DNA of 64,000 bases from Bradyrhizobium cosmicum. Its GTDB lineage: Bacteria > Pseudomonadota > Alphaproteobacteria > Rhizobiales > Xanthobacteraceae. A model generated the notes under the pieces. That model did no database searches. It saw only the letters and a list, made by a program, of their open reading frames with translations, and was not told the DNA's origin. Positions 51,175 through 60,142 of the stretch are shown one piece after another (the first letter of the stretch is position 1; each line of letters begins with the position of its first letter). The translations under genes and the position numbers were made by a program. Where the stretch lies: contig NZ_CP041656.2 in assembly GCF_007290395.2 (NCBI RefSeq), positions 1,550,001 to 1,614,000 on the forward strand, written 5' to 3'.

Positions 51175-52000
51175 AGGACTTCACCGCGCCCGACGTCATG
51201 CCGTCGATGAACTGGCGCTGGAGCAGGACGAAGATCACGACGATCGGCAGCACGATGATGACGGCGGCAGACAGCATCTCGCCCCAGTCGGTCGAGTACT
51301 GGCCGGTCAGATTGTAGAAGCGCACGATCGCCGTGACGTTGCTGTCGTTCTGGAGGAACGTCACGGCGATGACGAACTCGTTCCAGGCGTTCAGGCCGAC
51401 GATGATCGCGACTGTCAACAGTCCCGGCCGCATCATCGGGAGGATCACGTACCAGAATATCTGCCACGGTTTTGCGCCATCGACTTGCGCTGCTTCCTCG
51501 AGCGCGACGGGAATCGCCAGCGCATAGGTGCGCAGCAGGAAAATCGCGAACGGCGAGAACATCGCGGTGTAGATCAGCGCCACGGCGGGGATCGAATTGA
51601 CCAGGCCGAGCTTGGCGAACATGAAATAGAGCGGATAGAGGTAGAGCTGCACGGGCACGGTGATCGTGGCCATGAAGTAGAAGGTGATGAAGCGCCAGAC
51701 CTTGCCCCTCTGCCGCGCCAGCACATAGGCGCAGGGCGTCGCGGTGACGCAGACCATGACAATGGTAAGGATCGCGACCTCGGCACTGTGCAGCAGGCTC
51801 GGGCCTAGCTGGGCGTTGCGCCAGGCAGAGGAAAAATTCTCCCAGTGCAACTGGGTCGGCAGCGCCAGCGGATTGCTGCCGATCTCGGTCGTCGTCTTCA
51901 GCGCGTTGATCACGGCAAGCGCGATCGGCAGCAGCGAGCTGAACGATGCGACGCCGATCAGCCCGAGGCTGAATGTCCTGCTCCAGCGATCCCCGATCAT
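51173..52000 (-). CDS. Carbohydrate ABC transporter permease (MalG type)
   Basis: The 275-residue protein has six hydrophobic helices and the EAA loop ALEEAAQVDGAKPWQIFWYV, and the N-terminal SSLLPIALAVINALKTTTEI typical of MalG-type CUT1 permeases. ATG 52000 overlaps the partner permease stop by four bases. It forms the sugar-type channel with the next gene; no ATPase gene is present in this locus. Confidence 0.93.
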   Translation of the reverse strand: MIGDRWSRTFSLGLIGVASFSSLLPIALAVINALKTTTEIGSNPLALPTQLHWENFSSAWRNAQLGPSLLHSAEVAILTIVMVCVTATPCAYVLARQRGKVWRFITFYFMATITVPVQLYLYPLYFMFAKLGLVNSIPAVALIYTAMFSPFAIFLLRTYALAIPVALEEAAQVDGAKPWQIFWYVILPMMRPGLLTVAIIVGLNAWNEFVIAVTFLQNDSNVTAIVRFYNLTGQYSTDWGEMLSAAVIIVLPIVVIFVLLQRQFIDGMTSGAVKS

Positions 52001-52845
52001 GTCGATTGCGCGTCGTCGGTGATCTGGAGCCAGAGATAGACAGCGGTCGCGCAGAGGCCGAACAAACTCATGACGCAGGCGGCGGCAGCGGCCTGGCCAA
52101 CGTCGCCCTCGAAGAAGGCGTGACGATAGGCAAACGTCGCCAGCACTTCGCTGCCATAGGCCGGGCCGCCGCGGGTGACGATGAAGATGAACTCGAACAC
52201 CTGGAACGACCAGATCACGGTCAGGATCAGCATGAGTGTGAGCGTCGGGCGAATGCCCGGAATCAACACGTAGCGGAACAGCGCAAGGAAGCCCGCGCCG
52301 TCGAGCCGCGCCGCTTCGATCTGGTCGACGCTGATCTGCCGCATCGCCGACAGGAACACGACCGCGAGAAAGCCCCACCAGTGCCAGATGTCGACGGCCG
52401 CGACCGCATAGAGCGAACGATCGGGGTCGGCGAGGGGATCGGAGATCGAAAAGCCGCGCTCGTTCAACCAGGCGACGATGCCGGTGGCAGGGCTGAAGAT
52501 CATGCCCTGGAAGATGCGCCCCGTAACTGCAACCGCGATGATGCGCGGCAGGAAGATGATGGACTGCACGACGATGCGTGCCTTCGGCGCCATCAGCAGT
52601 GCCGCGGCCATCACCAGGGCAAGGCAGACCGGCACGGTGAGAAAGATCGCCGTCCAGATGAAATTATTGGTCAGCGCGGACCAGAACACGGGATCGGCGA
52701 ACATGTTCTGGAAATTGGCGAGGCCTGCCCACGCCGGCTTGCCGACACCATCCCACATGAAGAACGCCGCCGTGAATGTCAGCACGGCGGGCACCAGGAT
52801 GATGCAGATATTGATCAGCAGCGCCGGAAGCGCGAACAGCCACAT
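51997..52845 (-). CDS. Carbohydrate ABC transporter permease (MalF/UgpA type)
   Basis: The 282-residue protein has six hydrophobic helices, LFALPALLINICIILVPAVL near the start, and the EAA loop QIEAARLDGAGFLALFRYVL. It pairs with the MalG-type permease, which it overlaps, and lies seven bases after the binding protein gene. A shared ATPase such as MsmK/UgpC encoded elsewhere probably serves this importer. Confidence 0.93.
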   Translation of the reverse strand: MWLFALPALLINICIILVPAVLTFTAAFFMWDGVGKPAWAGLANFQNMFADPVFWSALTNNFIWTAIFLTVPVCLALVMAAALLMAPKARIVVQSIIFLPRIIAVAVTGRIFQGMIFSPATGIVAWLNERGFSISDPLADPDRSLYAVAAVDIWHWWGFLAVVFLSAMRQISVDQIEAARLDGAGFLALFRYVLIPGIRPTLTLMLILTVIWSFQVFEFIFIVTRGGPAYGSEVLATFAYRHAFFEGDVGQAAAAACVMSLFGLCATAVYLWLQITDDAQST

Positions 52846-52852
52846 CTTGAGG

Positions 52853-54193
52853 TCAGGCCGTCCGCGGCGGCAGCGGCGGAACCTTGCCTTCCTTCGCTTC
52901 CTGGCTGAACAGCGTCTGCATCCGGGTAAGATAAGCGTCCGGCGTGATCTTGTTGAGCCAGACCTGCTCGATGCCCTCGATCAGGTAGGAGTTGGTCGCA
53001 CCCGGCCAGAACGTCCAGGTGGTGAAGCCGTACTGCCCCCTGCTGAAGGCTTCGTGCAGATTGGCGATGGTCTTCTCGAACAGCGGATAGCCGATGCCCT
53101 TGAGCATGTCCGGCGGCAGGTCCTTGACCGGCAGGGCCCATTTGCCGGGCCAGTCGCGGTTCATGGTCTCGTAGAACTTGCGCGTCAGCATGAACTCGAA
53201 CACGGCGGCGGCGCCTTCCGCATTCTGCGACGTCTTTGCGATCGACAGCGTCGCGCCGCAGGCCAAGTGCACCAGCGATCCCGTGAAGGCCGATCCAAGC
53301 GTCGGCGTCGGCATCACGTCCATCACCGTGTCGGGCTTCGACATGCCGTAGGATTTTGTACCGAACGACCAGGTGCCGCTGAACGCCATCGCCGCCTTGG
53401 CGTTGACGACCTGGAGGAAACTCTGCTCGATCGTCAGCGAGAAGTAGTTCTTGCCGAAATAGCCCTTGTTGTACCAGGCCTTTGACAGCTCGACGGCTTC
53501 GACAAAGGGCGGCGCGGTCCAGGGCAATTCGCCGGCGAGCGCCTTGCGGACATTATCGGGGCCGGCGACGTTGTTGAAGAACACCGTCATCAGCCACTCG
53601 TTCACGCCCTTCCAGTCGGCATTGCCGGCGCCGAAGGGGATGATCCCCTTGGCAAGCGCGGCGTCGGCGACCTCTTCCATCTCCTGCCGGTTGGTCGGCA
53701 GCTTCCAGCCGTGCTGCTTGAACAACTCCTTGTTGTAGAACAGGTGCATCGACTCGTAGTCGCGCGGCAGCGCGTAGAGCTTGCCGCCGTAGACGCTGGT
53801 GTTGAGCAGCGGCGCGAGGAAGCGATCCTTCCATTTGTACTTCTCGGCGAAATCGTCGAGGGGCAGAACCTGCCCGGCATTCGCGATCGCGGTGAGATAG
53901 GCGGGACCGGCAGTCTGCACGATGTCCGGACCGTTGCCGGCGACGAGGGCGACCTTCAGCAGATTATTGACGGCGGCGCCCTTCACCTCGAGCTGAAGCA
54001 GATATTTGTCCTGCGAGGCGTTGAAGGCCTCGACCAGATCGTTGCGTAGCGCGGCCTGACCATCCGAGTTCGCCTGGCCGAACCAGAACGTCACGACCTT
54101 GCGCCCCTCCTCGGCGAGGGCGCCGCGCGGCAGGCCTGCCGCAAGGGCTGCGGCGGGAATGGAGGCAACAAGCTGGCGTCGGGTCATGGTCAT
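52853..54193 (-). CDS. Carbohydrate ABC transporter periplasmic binding protein (family 1)
   Basis: The 446-residue protein has a leader TMTRRQLVASIPAAALAAGL (possibly Tat-type because of the RR), and the family 1 pattern of sugar-binding proteins: KVVTFWFGQANSDGQAALRN, DIVQTAGPAYLTAIANAGQV and YALPRDYESMHLFYNKELFK. The ligand is a sugar or glycoside. It is divergent from the LacI regulator with an operator in between. ATG 54187 is an alternative start. Confidence 0.92.
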   Translation of the reverse strand: MTMTRRQLVASIPAAALAAGLPRGALAEEGRKVVTFWFGQANSDGQAALRNDLVEAFNASQDKYLLQLEVKGAAVNNLLKVALVAGNGPDIVQTAGPAYLTAIANAGQVLPLDDFAEKYKWKDRFLAPLLNTSVYGGKLYALPRDYESMHLFYNKELFKQHGWKLPTNRQEMEEVADAALAKGIIPFGAGNADWKGVNEWLMTVFFNNVAGPDNVRKALAGELPWTAPPFVEAVELSKAWYNKGYFGKNYFSLTIEQSFLQVVNAKAAMAFSGTWSFGTKSYGMSKPDTVMDVMPTPTLGSAFTGSLVHLACGATLSIAKTSQNAEGAAAVFEFMLTRKFYETMNRDWPGKWALPVKDLPPDMLKGIGYPLFEKTIANLHEAFSRGQYGFTTWTFWPGATNSYLIEGIEQVWLNKITPDAYLTRMQTLFSQEAKEGKVPPLPPRTA

Positions 54194-54244
54194 GGCGATG
54201 AACCTCGGTTTCCTCGGTACAGGTGACGATTGTTGATTTTCCCT

Positions 54245-54262
54245 TAGTAATACGTATAACTA
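54245..54262. promoter_or_regulatory. LacI-type operator between the ABC operon and its regulator
   Basis: TAGTAATACGTATAACTA is an 18-bp palindrome with one mismatched pair and a central CG, the shape of a LacI/GalR-family operator. It ends seven bases before the LacI start and is 51 bases upstream of the divergent binding protein gene. Confidence 0.8.
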
Positions 54263-54268
54263 GGCCGG

Positions 54269-55324
54269 ATGGCGACGTCAACAACGAGGACGACGCGGGG
54301 GAAGAGGGCCGCCAGACCTGCGCCGGCCCGCCCCACGCAGAAGGATATCGCGCTCGCGGCCGGCGTTTCGCAGGCTGCGGTGTCGCTCGTCCTTAACAAG
54401 ACGGAGACGCCGTCCGTCCCGCCCGAGACACGCACGCGCATCCTCAAGGTCGCGCAGGAGCTCGGCTACCAGCCGAACCATCCGGCGCGCATGCTGCGCA
54501 GCGCGCGGACCATGACCTTTGCGTGCGTCATCCCCGACATCACCAACCCGTTCTATCCGGGCCTTGTACGCGGGCTGCAGACGGTCGCGGCGCCAGCCGG
54601 CTATGACGTCCTGATCTTCGATACCGATGGCCGGCCGGACGGCGAAGCACGCGCGATCGACTGGCTGTTGCAAGGACGCGCCGACGGCGTCGTCGCGACG
54701 TTCTTTCATCTGCGCGTGCCGCAGCTCGCCGTGCTCGCACGCAAGGGCATTCCGCTGGTGCGGCTGGAAAGCCAGCACAAGCCGGACGGGCCGCTCGCGA
54801 TCGACAGCGTCTATATCGACAACGCGGAAGCCGCCGCCGAGATGACTCGGTTTTTGATCGCGCGCGGGCATCGGCGCATCGCCATGATCCAGGCCGAATT
54901 CGGTCCGAGTCAGCGGCGCGCACAGGGTTACAGCGCGGTGATGCGGGAGGCTGGGCTATCGCCCGATTTCATCACCGACAGCGCATACTCTGAAGAATCA
55001 GGTGCGCGTGCGATGAGACGTCTGCTCGAACGAAAGGGCTATCGCCCGACTGCCGTGTTCGGTGCGAGCGACGTGCTGGCGCTTGGCGCGATGGAGGCGG
55101 CACGTAGCGCCGGTCTGTCAATTCCGAATGACATCGCAATCGCCGGCTTCGATGACATCCCGGTCGCAAAACTGCTCGGGCTCACCACGGTACGGCAGCC
55201 GGAGTTTGATCTCGGCGCGCTCGCCGCGGAGACGTTGGTCAAGCGGTTGCAGCCGGGCGGGCTCGAGGCGCCGGGCAGGAGCCATGAGCTGAAATTCGAG
55301 ATCATGAAGCGCTCATCGGTCTGA
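54269..55324 (+). CDS. LacI-family regulator of the sugar/ADP-ribosylglycohydrolase-like locus
   Basis: The 351-residue protein has an N-terminal LacI helix-turn-helix after a basic leader (TQKDIALAAGVSQAAVSLVL; RILKVAQELGYQPNHPARML) and a periplasmic-binding-like sugar domain (TMTFACVIPDITNPFYPGLV, FGASDVLALGAMEAARSAGL, IAGFDDIPVAKLLGLTTVRQ). It probably represses the divergent ABC genes and the downstream hydrolase, and is released by the imported sugar or its product. Confidence 0.93.
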   Translation: MATSTTRTTRGKRAARPAPARPTQKDIALAAGVSQAAVSLVLNKTETPSVPPETRTRILKVAQELGYQPNHPARMLRSARTMTFACVIPDITNPFYPGLVRGLQTVAAPAGYDVLIFDTDGRPDGEARAIDWLLQGRADGVVATFFHLRVPQLAVLARKGIPLVRLESQHKPDGPLAIDSVYIDNAEAAAEMTRFLIARGHRRIAMIQAEFGPSQRRAQGYSAVMREAGLSPDFITDSAYSEESGARAMRRLLERKGYRPTAVFGASDVLALGAMEAARSAGLSIPNDIAIAGFDDIPVAKLLGLTTVRQPEFDLGALAAETLVKRLQPGGLEAPGRSHELKFEIMKRSSV

Positions 55325-55359
55325 CCGGCGAGCCAAAAATTGGATATGGGAGTAAACAG

Positions 55360-57510
55360 GTGACGGCTATTCCTCATGACTACGCGGAGCGCGTCTATGC
55401 CGGCGTGCTCGGCAAGATCATCGGCGTCTATCTCGGCCGGCCTTTCGAGGGCTGGACCTATGAGCGCATCATGAAGGAGCTCGGGCCGATCAACTACTAT
55501 GTCAACGAACGCCGCGACGTCGCCTTGCGCTCGCATCATCTCGTCGTCACCGACGACGACGTCTCCGGCACGTTTGCGTTTCCGCGCGCACTGGCGGACA
55601 ACGGCTATCCCAAGCGGCTCACCTCGAAGCAGATCGGGCAAGCCTGGCTGAATTATATCGTCGAGGAGCGTGCCATCCTGTGGTGGGGCGGCATCGGCAA
55701 CTCCACCGAGCACACCGCCTATCTTCGGCTGAAGTCCGGCATTCCCGCGCCGCAGAGCGGTTCGATCGAGCTGAACGGCACCACGGTGGCCGAGCAGATC
55801 GGCGCGCAGATCTTCATCGACGGCTGGGCGATGGTGAGCCCGGGCAATCCCGAGCAGGCCGCCTATCTCGCCGAGCAGGCCGGGCGCGTCAGCCACGACG
55901 GCGAATCCGTGCATGCCGCAAAGCTGCTTGCGGCGATGGAAGCGCAAGCCTTCGTCGAGCGTGACGTGCAGAAGCTGATCGACGTCGGCCTCGGTTTCGT
56001 GCCGAAGGATTCGCTGATCCGGCGCGTCGTCAACGACGTTCGCGACTGGCATGCCGGCGACAACAGCAATGACTGGGAGCGCACCCGTGCGCTGATCGCC
56101 GGGCGCTATGGCTACGACAAATTCCTCGGCAACTGCCATGTCGTCCCCAACCACGCGCTGATCATTCTGGCTGCGCTCTATGGCGAGAACAGCTTTCAGG
56201 AAGCGATGCGGATCGCCAACACGGCCGGCTGGGATACGGACTGCAACGCCGGCAACGTCGGCTGCCTGTTCGGCATCCGCACTGGATTGGCCGGCCTCGA
56301 CGCCGGACCGGATTTCCGCACGCCGATCGCCGACCGCATGTACGTCTCGACCGCCGACGGCGGGGCCGCGATCACCGATGCTGTGATCGAGACGCAGTCG
56401 CTGGTCGCAGCGGGACTGATGCTCGCGGGCGCGCCCGCCCTGGCCGTCGCCAAGAATGGCGCGCGTTTCAACTTCAATTTTCCGGGCAGCCTGCAGGGCT
56501 TCCATGCCAAGGGCGGAGCGCCGGCCCGCCTGCACGAGGTGCAACTCAGCAACGTCACCGGTCACAGCCGCAATGGCGCGCGCAGCCTTGCGATCGACTT
56601 CCGCCGCCTCGCGCCCGGCCGCGTCGCACGCGTCGCCAGCCCCACCTTCTTCGACAAGGAGGTGTTCACGATGCCAACCTATCAGCTGGTGTCCTGCCCG
56701 ACGCTGTATTCCGGGCAGCGCGTCGAGTGCCGGTTGGAGTCGGAAACGGACAGCGGCACCGTCGCAGTGCGCCTCTTCGCGAGCGTCTATGACGAGCGCG
56801 ACGAACTGGTCCATATCTATGGCGATGCGCAGGACCTCGCGGGCGGCTGCGAGGCCGTGCTGAGCTGGCAGGTACCGGAGACAGGCGCCTATCCGATCTT
56901 CGAGATCGGCGTCGAGATCGTGACGCAGGATCCTCTAGGCGTCGATGGCACGCTCTATCTAGACTACCTCACCTGGAGCGGCGCGGCCGACACCGTGCTG
57001 AAGCGGCCGGACGACAATCTCAGCACAATGTGGAAGCACGCCTGGGTCAACAATGTCAGCCAGTTCCAGACCCGGTGGGAAGGCCTGCGCGCCACCAATG
57101 GCGATGGGCTTGGTTTCGTCGCGCAGGGCACGCGCGACTGGAAGGATTATCGGGTGACCTCGGAGATCATGCCGCTGCTGGCGAACGCCTGGGGCCTCGC
57201 CGCGCGCGTGCAGGGACGTGAGCGCTATTATGCCCTGATGTTCGATCGCGCCGAGGGCGGGCGCGTGCGGCTGGTCAAGCGCGTGCACGACGAGATCGTG
57301 CTGGCCGGCGAGCGGTTCGCCTGGGAGCTCGATCGCAAATACAAGGTCGAGCTGCGTGTGGCCGGCACCGGCATCGAAGCCTATGTGGACGGCAAGAAGC
57401 TGTTCAGCGTGCACGATAGTGGCGATCTGCCGCTGACCGGCGGTGCGATCGCGCTCGTCGTCGACAGCGGATCGATCTCCGCGGAAGAGGTGAGGGTGTC
57501 GCCGCTGTAG
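55360..57510 (+). CDS. ADP-ribosylglycohydrolase-fold protein fused to C-terminal beta-sandwich domains
   Basis: The 716-residue protein starts with an ADP-ribosylglycohydrolase (ARH) domain (about 8-380): AGVLGKIIGVYLGRPFEGWT, the metal motif TDDDVSGTFAFPRAL (D65-D67) and the second metal motif GWDTDCNAGNVGCLFG (near residues 289-304). These dinuclear Mg ligands are intact. A central region (about 390-540) of beta strands follows, then a LamG/concanavalin-like region (about 555-716: GDGLGFVAQGTRDWKDYRVT, RVQGRERYYALMFDR, AGTGIEAYVDGKKLF). It has no signal peptide. Its position after LacI and a sugar-type ABC importer suggests cleavage of an imported N- or O-glycoside rather than protein de-ADP-ribosylation. 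GTG 55360 follows GGGAG. Confidence 0.88.
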   Translation: MTAIPHDYAERVYAGVLGKIIGVYLGRPFEGWTYERIMKELGPINYYVNERRDVALRSHHLVVTDDDVSGTFAFPRALADNGYPKRLTSKQIGQAWLNYIVEERAILWWGGIGNSTEHTAYLRLKSGIPAPQSGSIELNGTTVAEQIGAQIFIDGWAMVSPGNPEQAAYLAEQAGRVSHDGESVHAAKLLAAMEAQAFVERDVQKLIDVGLGFVPKDSLIRRVVNDVRDWHAGDNSNDWERTRALIAGRYGYDKFLGNCHVVPNHALIILAALYGENSFQEAMRIANTAGWDTDCNAGNVGCLFGIRTGLAGLDAGPDFRTPIADRMYVSTADGGAAITDAVIETQSLVAAGLMLAGAPALAVAKNGARFNFNFPGSLQGFHAKGGAPARLHEVQLSNVTGHSRNGARSLAIDFRRLAPGRVARVASPTFFDKEVFTMPTYQLVSCPTLYSGQRVECRLESETDSGTVAVRLFASVYDERDELVHIYGDAQDLAGGCEAVLSWQVPETGAYPIFEIGVEIVTQDPLGVDGTLYLDYLTWSGAADTVLKRPDDNLSTMWKHAWVNNVSQFQTRWEGLRATNGDGLGFVAQGTRDWKDYRVTSEIMPLLANAWGLAARVQGRERYYALMFDRAEGGRVRLVKRVHDEIVLAGERFAWELDRKYKVELRVAGTGIEAYVDGKKLFSVHDSGDLPLTGGAIALVVDSGSISAEEVRVSPL

Positions 57511-57530
57511 CCGCGCAGTGCTGCTCTCTC

Positions 57531-57554
57531 ACCTCTCCCGCTTGCGGGAGAGGT
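57531..57554. terminator. Perfect 24-base inverted repeat, probable bidirectional terminator
   Basis: The segment is fully palindromic with 11-bp arms (ACCTCTCCCGC and its complement) around TT. It lies between the convergent ARH-fold gene and IclR gene. The same CTCTCCCGC-N2-GCGGGAGAG form is common in rhizobial intergenic DNA, so it may also be a dispersed repeat. Confidence 0.65.
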
Positions 57555-57584
57555 CGCGCACCGCGCAATCGACCCTGGCGGCAA

Positions 57585-58379
57585 TCACTCCGCCGCGATC
57601 GTCATGCCGTAGCCGAGCCGCTTCGAGATGCCGCCGGCGCAGTCGCGCAGGGCATGGGCGATCGGGCTGTCCCAGCGGGCGTCGAACGTGCCTTCCGGTC
57701 CCATCGCGGTGATCACCAGCGCGACATGGCCGGCATGGTCGAACACAGGCGCGGAGAATGCGTTGACGCCAGGCAGGGGATCGCCGAGCGCGCGGGCGAG
57801 GCCGTGCTTGCGGACCTCGGCCAGCATCTCGGCGACTTTCGCGCCTTTCACCGCGCGCTTCGGATTGTAGCCGACGCCCTGGCGATCGAGGCCGCTTTCG
57901 AGTGCGGCGTTGATCGTCTTCTCCGGCAGGAAGGCCGCGAAGGCGCGGCCGGTCGCGGTCTCCAGCAACGCCATCACCGAGCCGGCGCGCATCACGATGT
58001 GCATGGGCTGGCCGGGCTCCTCCAGCTGTACCACGGTCGGGCCATGCGTGCCCCAGACTGCCAGCGAGACCGCATGTCCGATCTGGCTCGCGAGCGCGGC
58101 GATCTTGGGCTGCGCGATGCGCACGCCTGAGAGCCGGCGCAGGCTGATCAGGCCGAGCTCCAGCGCCAGCACGCCGATCTCGTAGCGGCCGGTGGTCTCG
58201 TCCTGCTCGATCAGCCCGATGCGGGAGAAGCTGGCGAGATAAGGATGTGCCTTGGCCGGTGTCATGCCGGCCTCGCGGGCGAGATCGCGCAGCATCATCG
58301 GCTCGCCGCTCCTGGCGAGCGCGCGGAGCAATTCTCCGCCGACCTCGATCGACTGGATGCCGCGGCTCTCTCTCTTCAT
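57585..58379 (-). CDS. IclR-family regulator
   Basis: The 264-residue protein has an IclR winged helix (RGIQSIEVGGELLRALARSG, MLRDLAREAGMTPAKAHPYL, GLIEQDETTGRY) and a GAF-like effector domain (VVQLEEPGQPMHIVMRAGSV, AFSAPVFDHAGHVALVITAM). AGGAGG directly upstream of ATG 58379 (58382-58391 on the opposite strand) sets the start and excludes the longer frame. It is the third gene of an operon with an FAD oxidoreductase and a binding protein, and it probably controls them. Confidence 0.92.
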   Translation of the reverse strand: MKRESRGIQSIEVGGELLRALARSGEPMMLRDLAREAGMTPAKAHPYLASFSRIGLIEQDETTGRYEIGVLALELGLISLRRLSGVRIAQPKIAALASQIGHAVSLAVWGTHGPTVVQLEEPGQPMHIVMRAGSVMALLETATGRAFAAFLPEKTINAALESGLDRQGVGYNPKRAVKGAKVAEMLAEVRKHGLARALGDPLPGVNAFSAPVFDHAGHVALVITAMGPEGTFDARWDSPIAHALRDCAGGISKRLGYGMTIAAE

Positions 58380-58401
58380 GCGCCTCCTGGCGTGGGCTGG
58401 C

Positions 58402-60135
58402 TTACGCCGCGTCGCGCTTGGCGGCGCTGTCGGCGAGATGACGGCCGGCAATGTAGCCGAAGGTCAGCGCCGGCCCAAGCGTGATGCCGGCCCCGGGATA
58501 ATTGCCGCCCATGATGCTCGCCATGTCGTTGCCGGCGGCATAGAGCCCGGGAATCACCCGGCCCTCGGCGTCCAGCGCGCGCGCATTCTCGTCGGTGACG
58601 ATGCCGGCATAGGTGCCGAGATCGCCGATCACCATCTTGATGGCGTAGAACGGGCCGTTCTCCAGCGGCGCGATGCAGGGATTCGGACCGTGCATGGCGT
58701 CGCCCTGGTAGCGGTTGTAGGCCTTCGAGCCCTTGCCGAAGGCGGCGTCGTGTCCCAGCGGCGCGGTCGCGTTGAACTGTTTGACGGTCTCGGTGAATGC
58801 CGTCGCATCGATGCCGGCCTTCGCCGCCAGCGCCTCCAGCGTGTCGCCGCGCATGAGGTAGCCGGTATCGAGGTGATGACCTAGCGGCATCGGGAACGGC
58901 GGCACGCAGCCTAGGCCATATTTGCGCAGCGTCTTGTGATCGCAGACGAGATAGGCCGCGATCTCCTCGCCGGGCTTTGCGGCCTTGATCATGGCCTGGA
59001 CGAAGTCGTGGTAGGAATTGCCCTCATTGGCAAAGCGCTTGCCGTCGCGCATCACCGCGATCACGCCCGGTTTGGCGCGGTCGATGAAATGCGGCATCAC
59101 GCCCTTTGAACCGTCCTTGCGCGTGGTCAGCGACACCGGCACCCACGCCGCCGCGTTCGGCAGCCGATTCTCGACGTGTCCGCCGGCGCTCTCCGCCAGG
59201 CGCAGGCCGTCGCCGGTATTGCCGGTCGGTCCCGGGGAGAAATGCTCAACGCCGGTCGGTGCGTGTGGAAACATCTTCTTGCGCCGCTCGACATCATGCG
59301 GAAAGCCGCCGCAGGCGAGCACGACGCCCGCGCGCGCACGGATGCGGACCTCACGGCCTTCGCGCGATACGATCGCGCCGGTCACTGCGCCGTTCTCGAC
59401 CGTCAGCTCGCGCACGGGCGAGGACAGCCACATCGGAATCTTCAGGTCCTGGGCGGATTTGGCGAGGCGTCCCGCCAGCGCGTTGCCGTTGGTGAGCGTC
59501 ATGCCGCGGCCATAGCGCAGCACATCCATCAAATGGCGCGACAGCCGCTTGGCGACATAGACCGCCGAATTCAGCGACTTCGTCACGCGCATGAAGTGGA
59601 TGATCTCCTTGCCACTTCCGAGCATCATGCCGAACACGGTGAGCTCGGGCAGCGGCATGCCGAGCGTCTTGATCTGATCGCCGAGCTCGCGGCCGTCGAA
59701 CGGCCGCGTCACCATGGAGCGGCCGCCCTGTGTGCCGCCGGGTGCTTCGGCGTGATAGTCCGGAAACACCAGCGGCATGTCGAAGCGCAGCGCGGTCTTG
59801 CTGGTGAAGAAATCCACCGCCTCGGGGCCGGCACTCAGGAATGCGTCGACCCGCGCGGCGTCGAAATTGTTGCCGGCTTCGTGGCGCAGATAGGTGCGGG
59901 CCTGCTCGGGCCCTTCCTCGATGCCGTAGGCCTTCGCCAGCGAGGTGCCGGGAATCCACAGCCAGCCGCCGGAGCGCGCGGTGGTGCCGCCGAAGCGCGG
60001 CTCCTTCTCGACGATCAGCACGTCGAGGCCGCGATAGCGCGCGGTGATCGCGGCCGACATGCCGGAGCAGCCCGATCCGGCCACGAGCACGTCGCACTCG
60101 TATGTTTCGCTTGCGTCGTGCGCGTTGCCGGTCAT
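58402..60135 (-). CDS. FAD-dependent oxidoreductase (ketosteroid dehydrogenase / fumarate reductase flavoprotein type)
   Basis: The 577-residue protein has FAD motif VLVAGSGCSGMSAAITARYR with RTTARSGGWLWIPGTSL-like GGTTARSGGWLWIPG, and the C-terminal GTYAGIVTDENARALDAEGR and GNYPGAGITLGPALTFGYIA of the FAD_binding_2 family. Relatives include 3-ketosteroid-delta-1-dehydrogenases and fumarate reductase-like enzymes, which introduce or remove a carbon-carbon double bond. The substrate is unknown; it is co-transcribed with a branched-chain-type binding protein (seven bases apart) and an IclR regulator. Confidence 0.88.
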   Translation of the reverse strand: MTGNAHDASETYECDVLVAGSGCSGMSAAITARYRGLDVLIVEKEPRFGGTTARSGGWLWIPGTSLAKAYGIEEGPEQARTYLRHEAGNNFDAARVDAFLSAGPEAVDFFTSKTALRFDMPLVFPDYHAEAPGGTQGGRSMVTRPFDGRELGDQIKTLGMPLPELTVFGMMLGSGKEIIHFMRVTKSLNSAVYVAKRLSRHLMDVLRYGRGMTLTNGNALAGRLAKSAQDLKIPMWLSSPVRELTVENGAVTGAIVSREGREVRIRARAGVVLACGGFPHDVERRKKMFPHAPTGVEHFSPGPTGNTGDGLRLAESAGGHVENRLPNAAAWVPVSLTTRKDGSKGVMPHFIDRAKPGVIAVMRDGKRFANEGNSYHDFVQAMIKAAKPGEEIAAYLVCDHKTLRKYGLGCVPPFPMPLGHHLDTGYLMRGDTLEALAAKAGIDATAFTETVKQFNATAPLGHDAAFGKGSKAYNRYQGDAMHGPNPCIAPLENGPFYAIKMVIGDLGTYAGIVTDENARALDAEGRVIPGLYAAGNDMASIMGGNYPGAGITLGPALTFGYIAGRHLADSAAKRDAA

Positions 60136-60142
60136 GTCAACC

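Noticed and set aside
55039-56814. 591-codon minus-strand frame opposite the LacI and ARH-fold genes
   Set aside because: Antisense to intact, motif-bearing genes; no domain seen.
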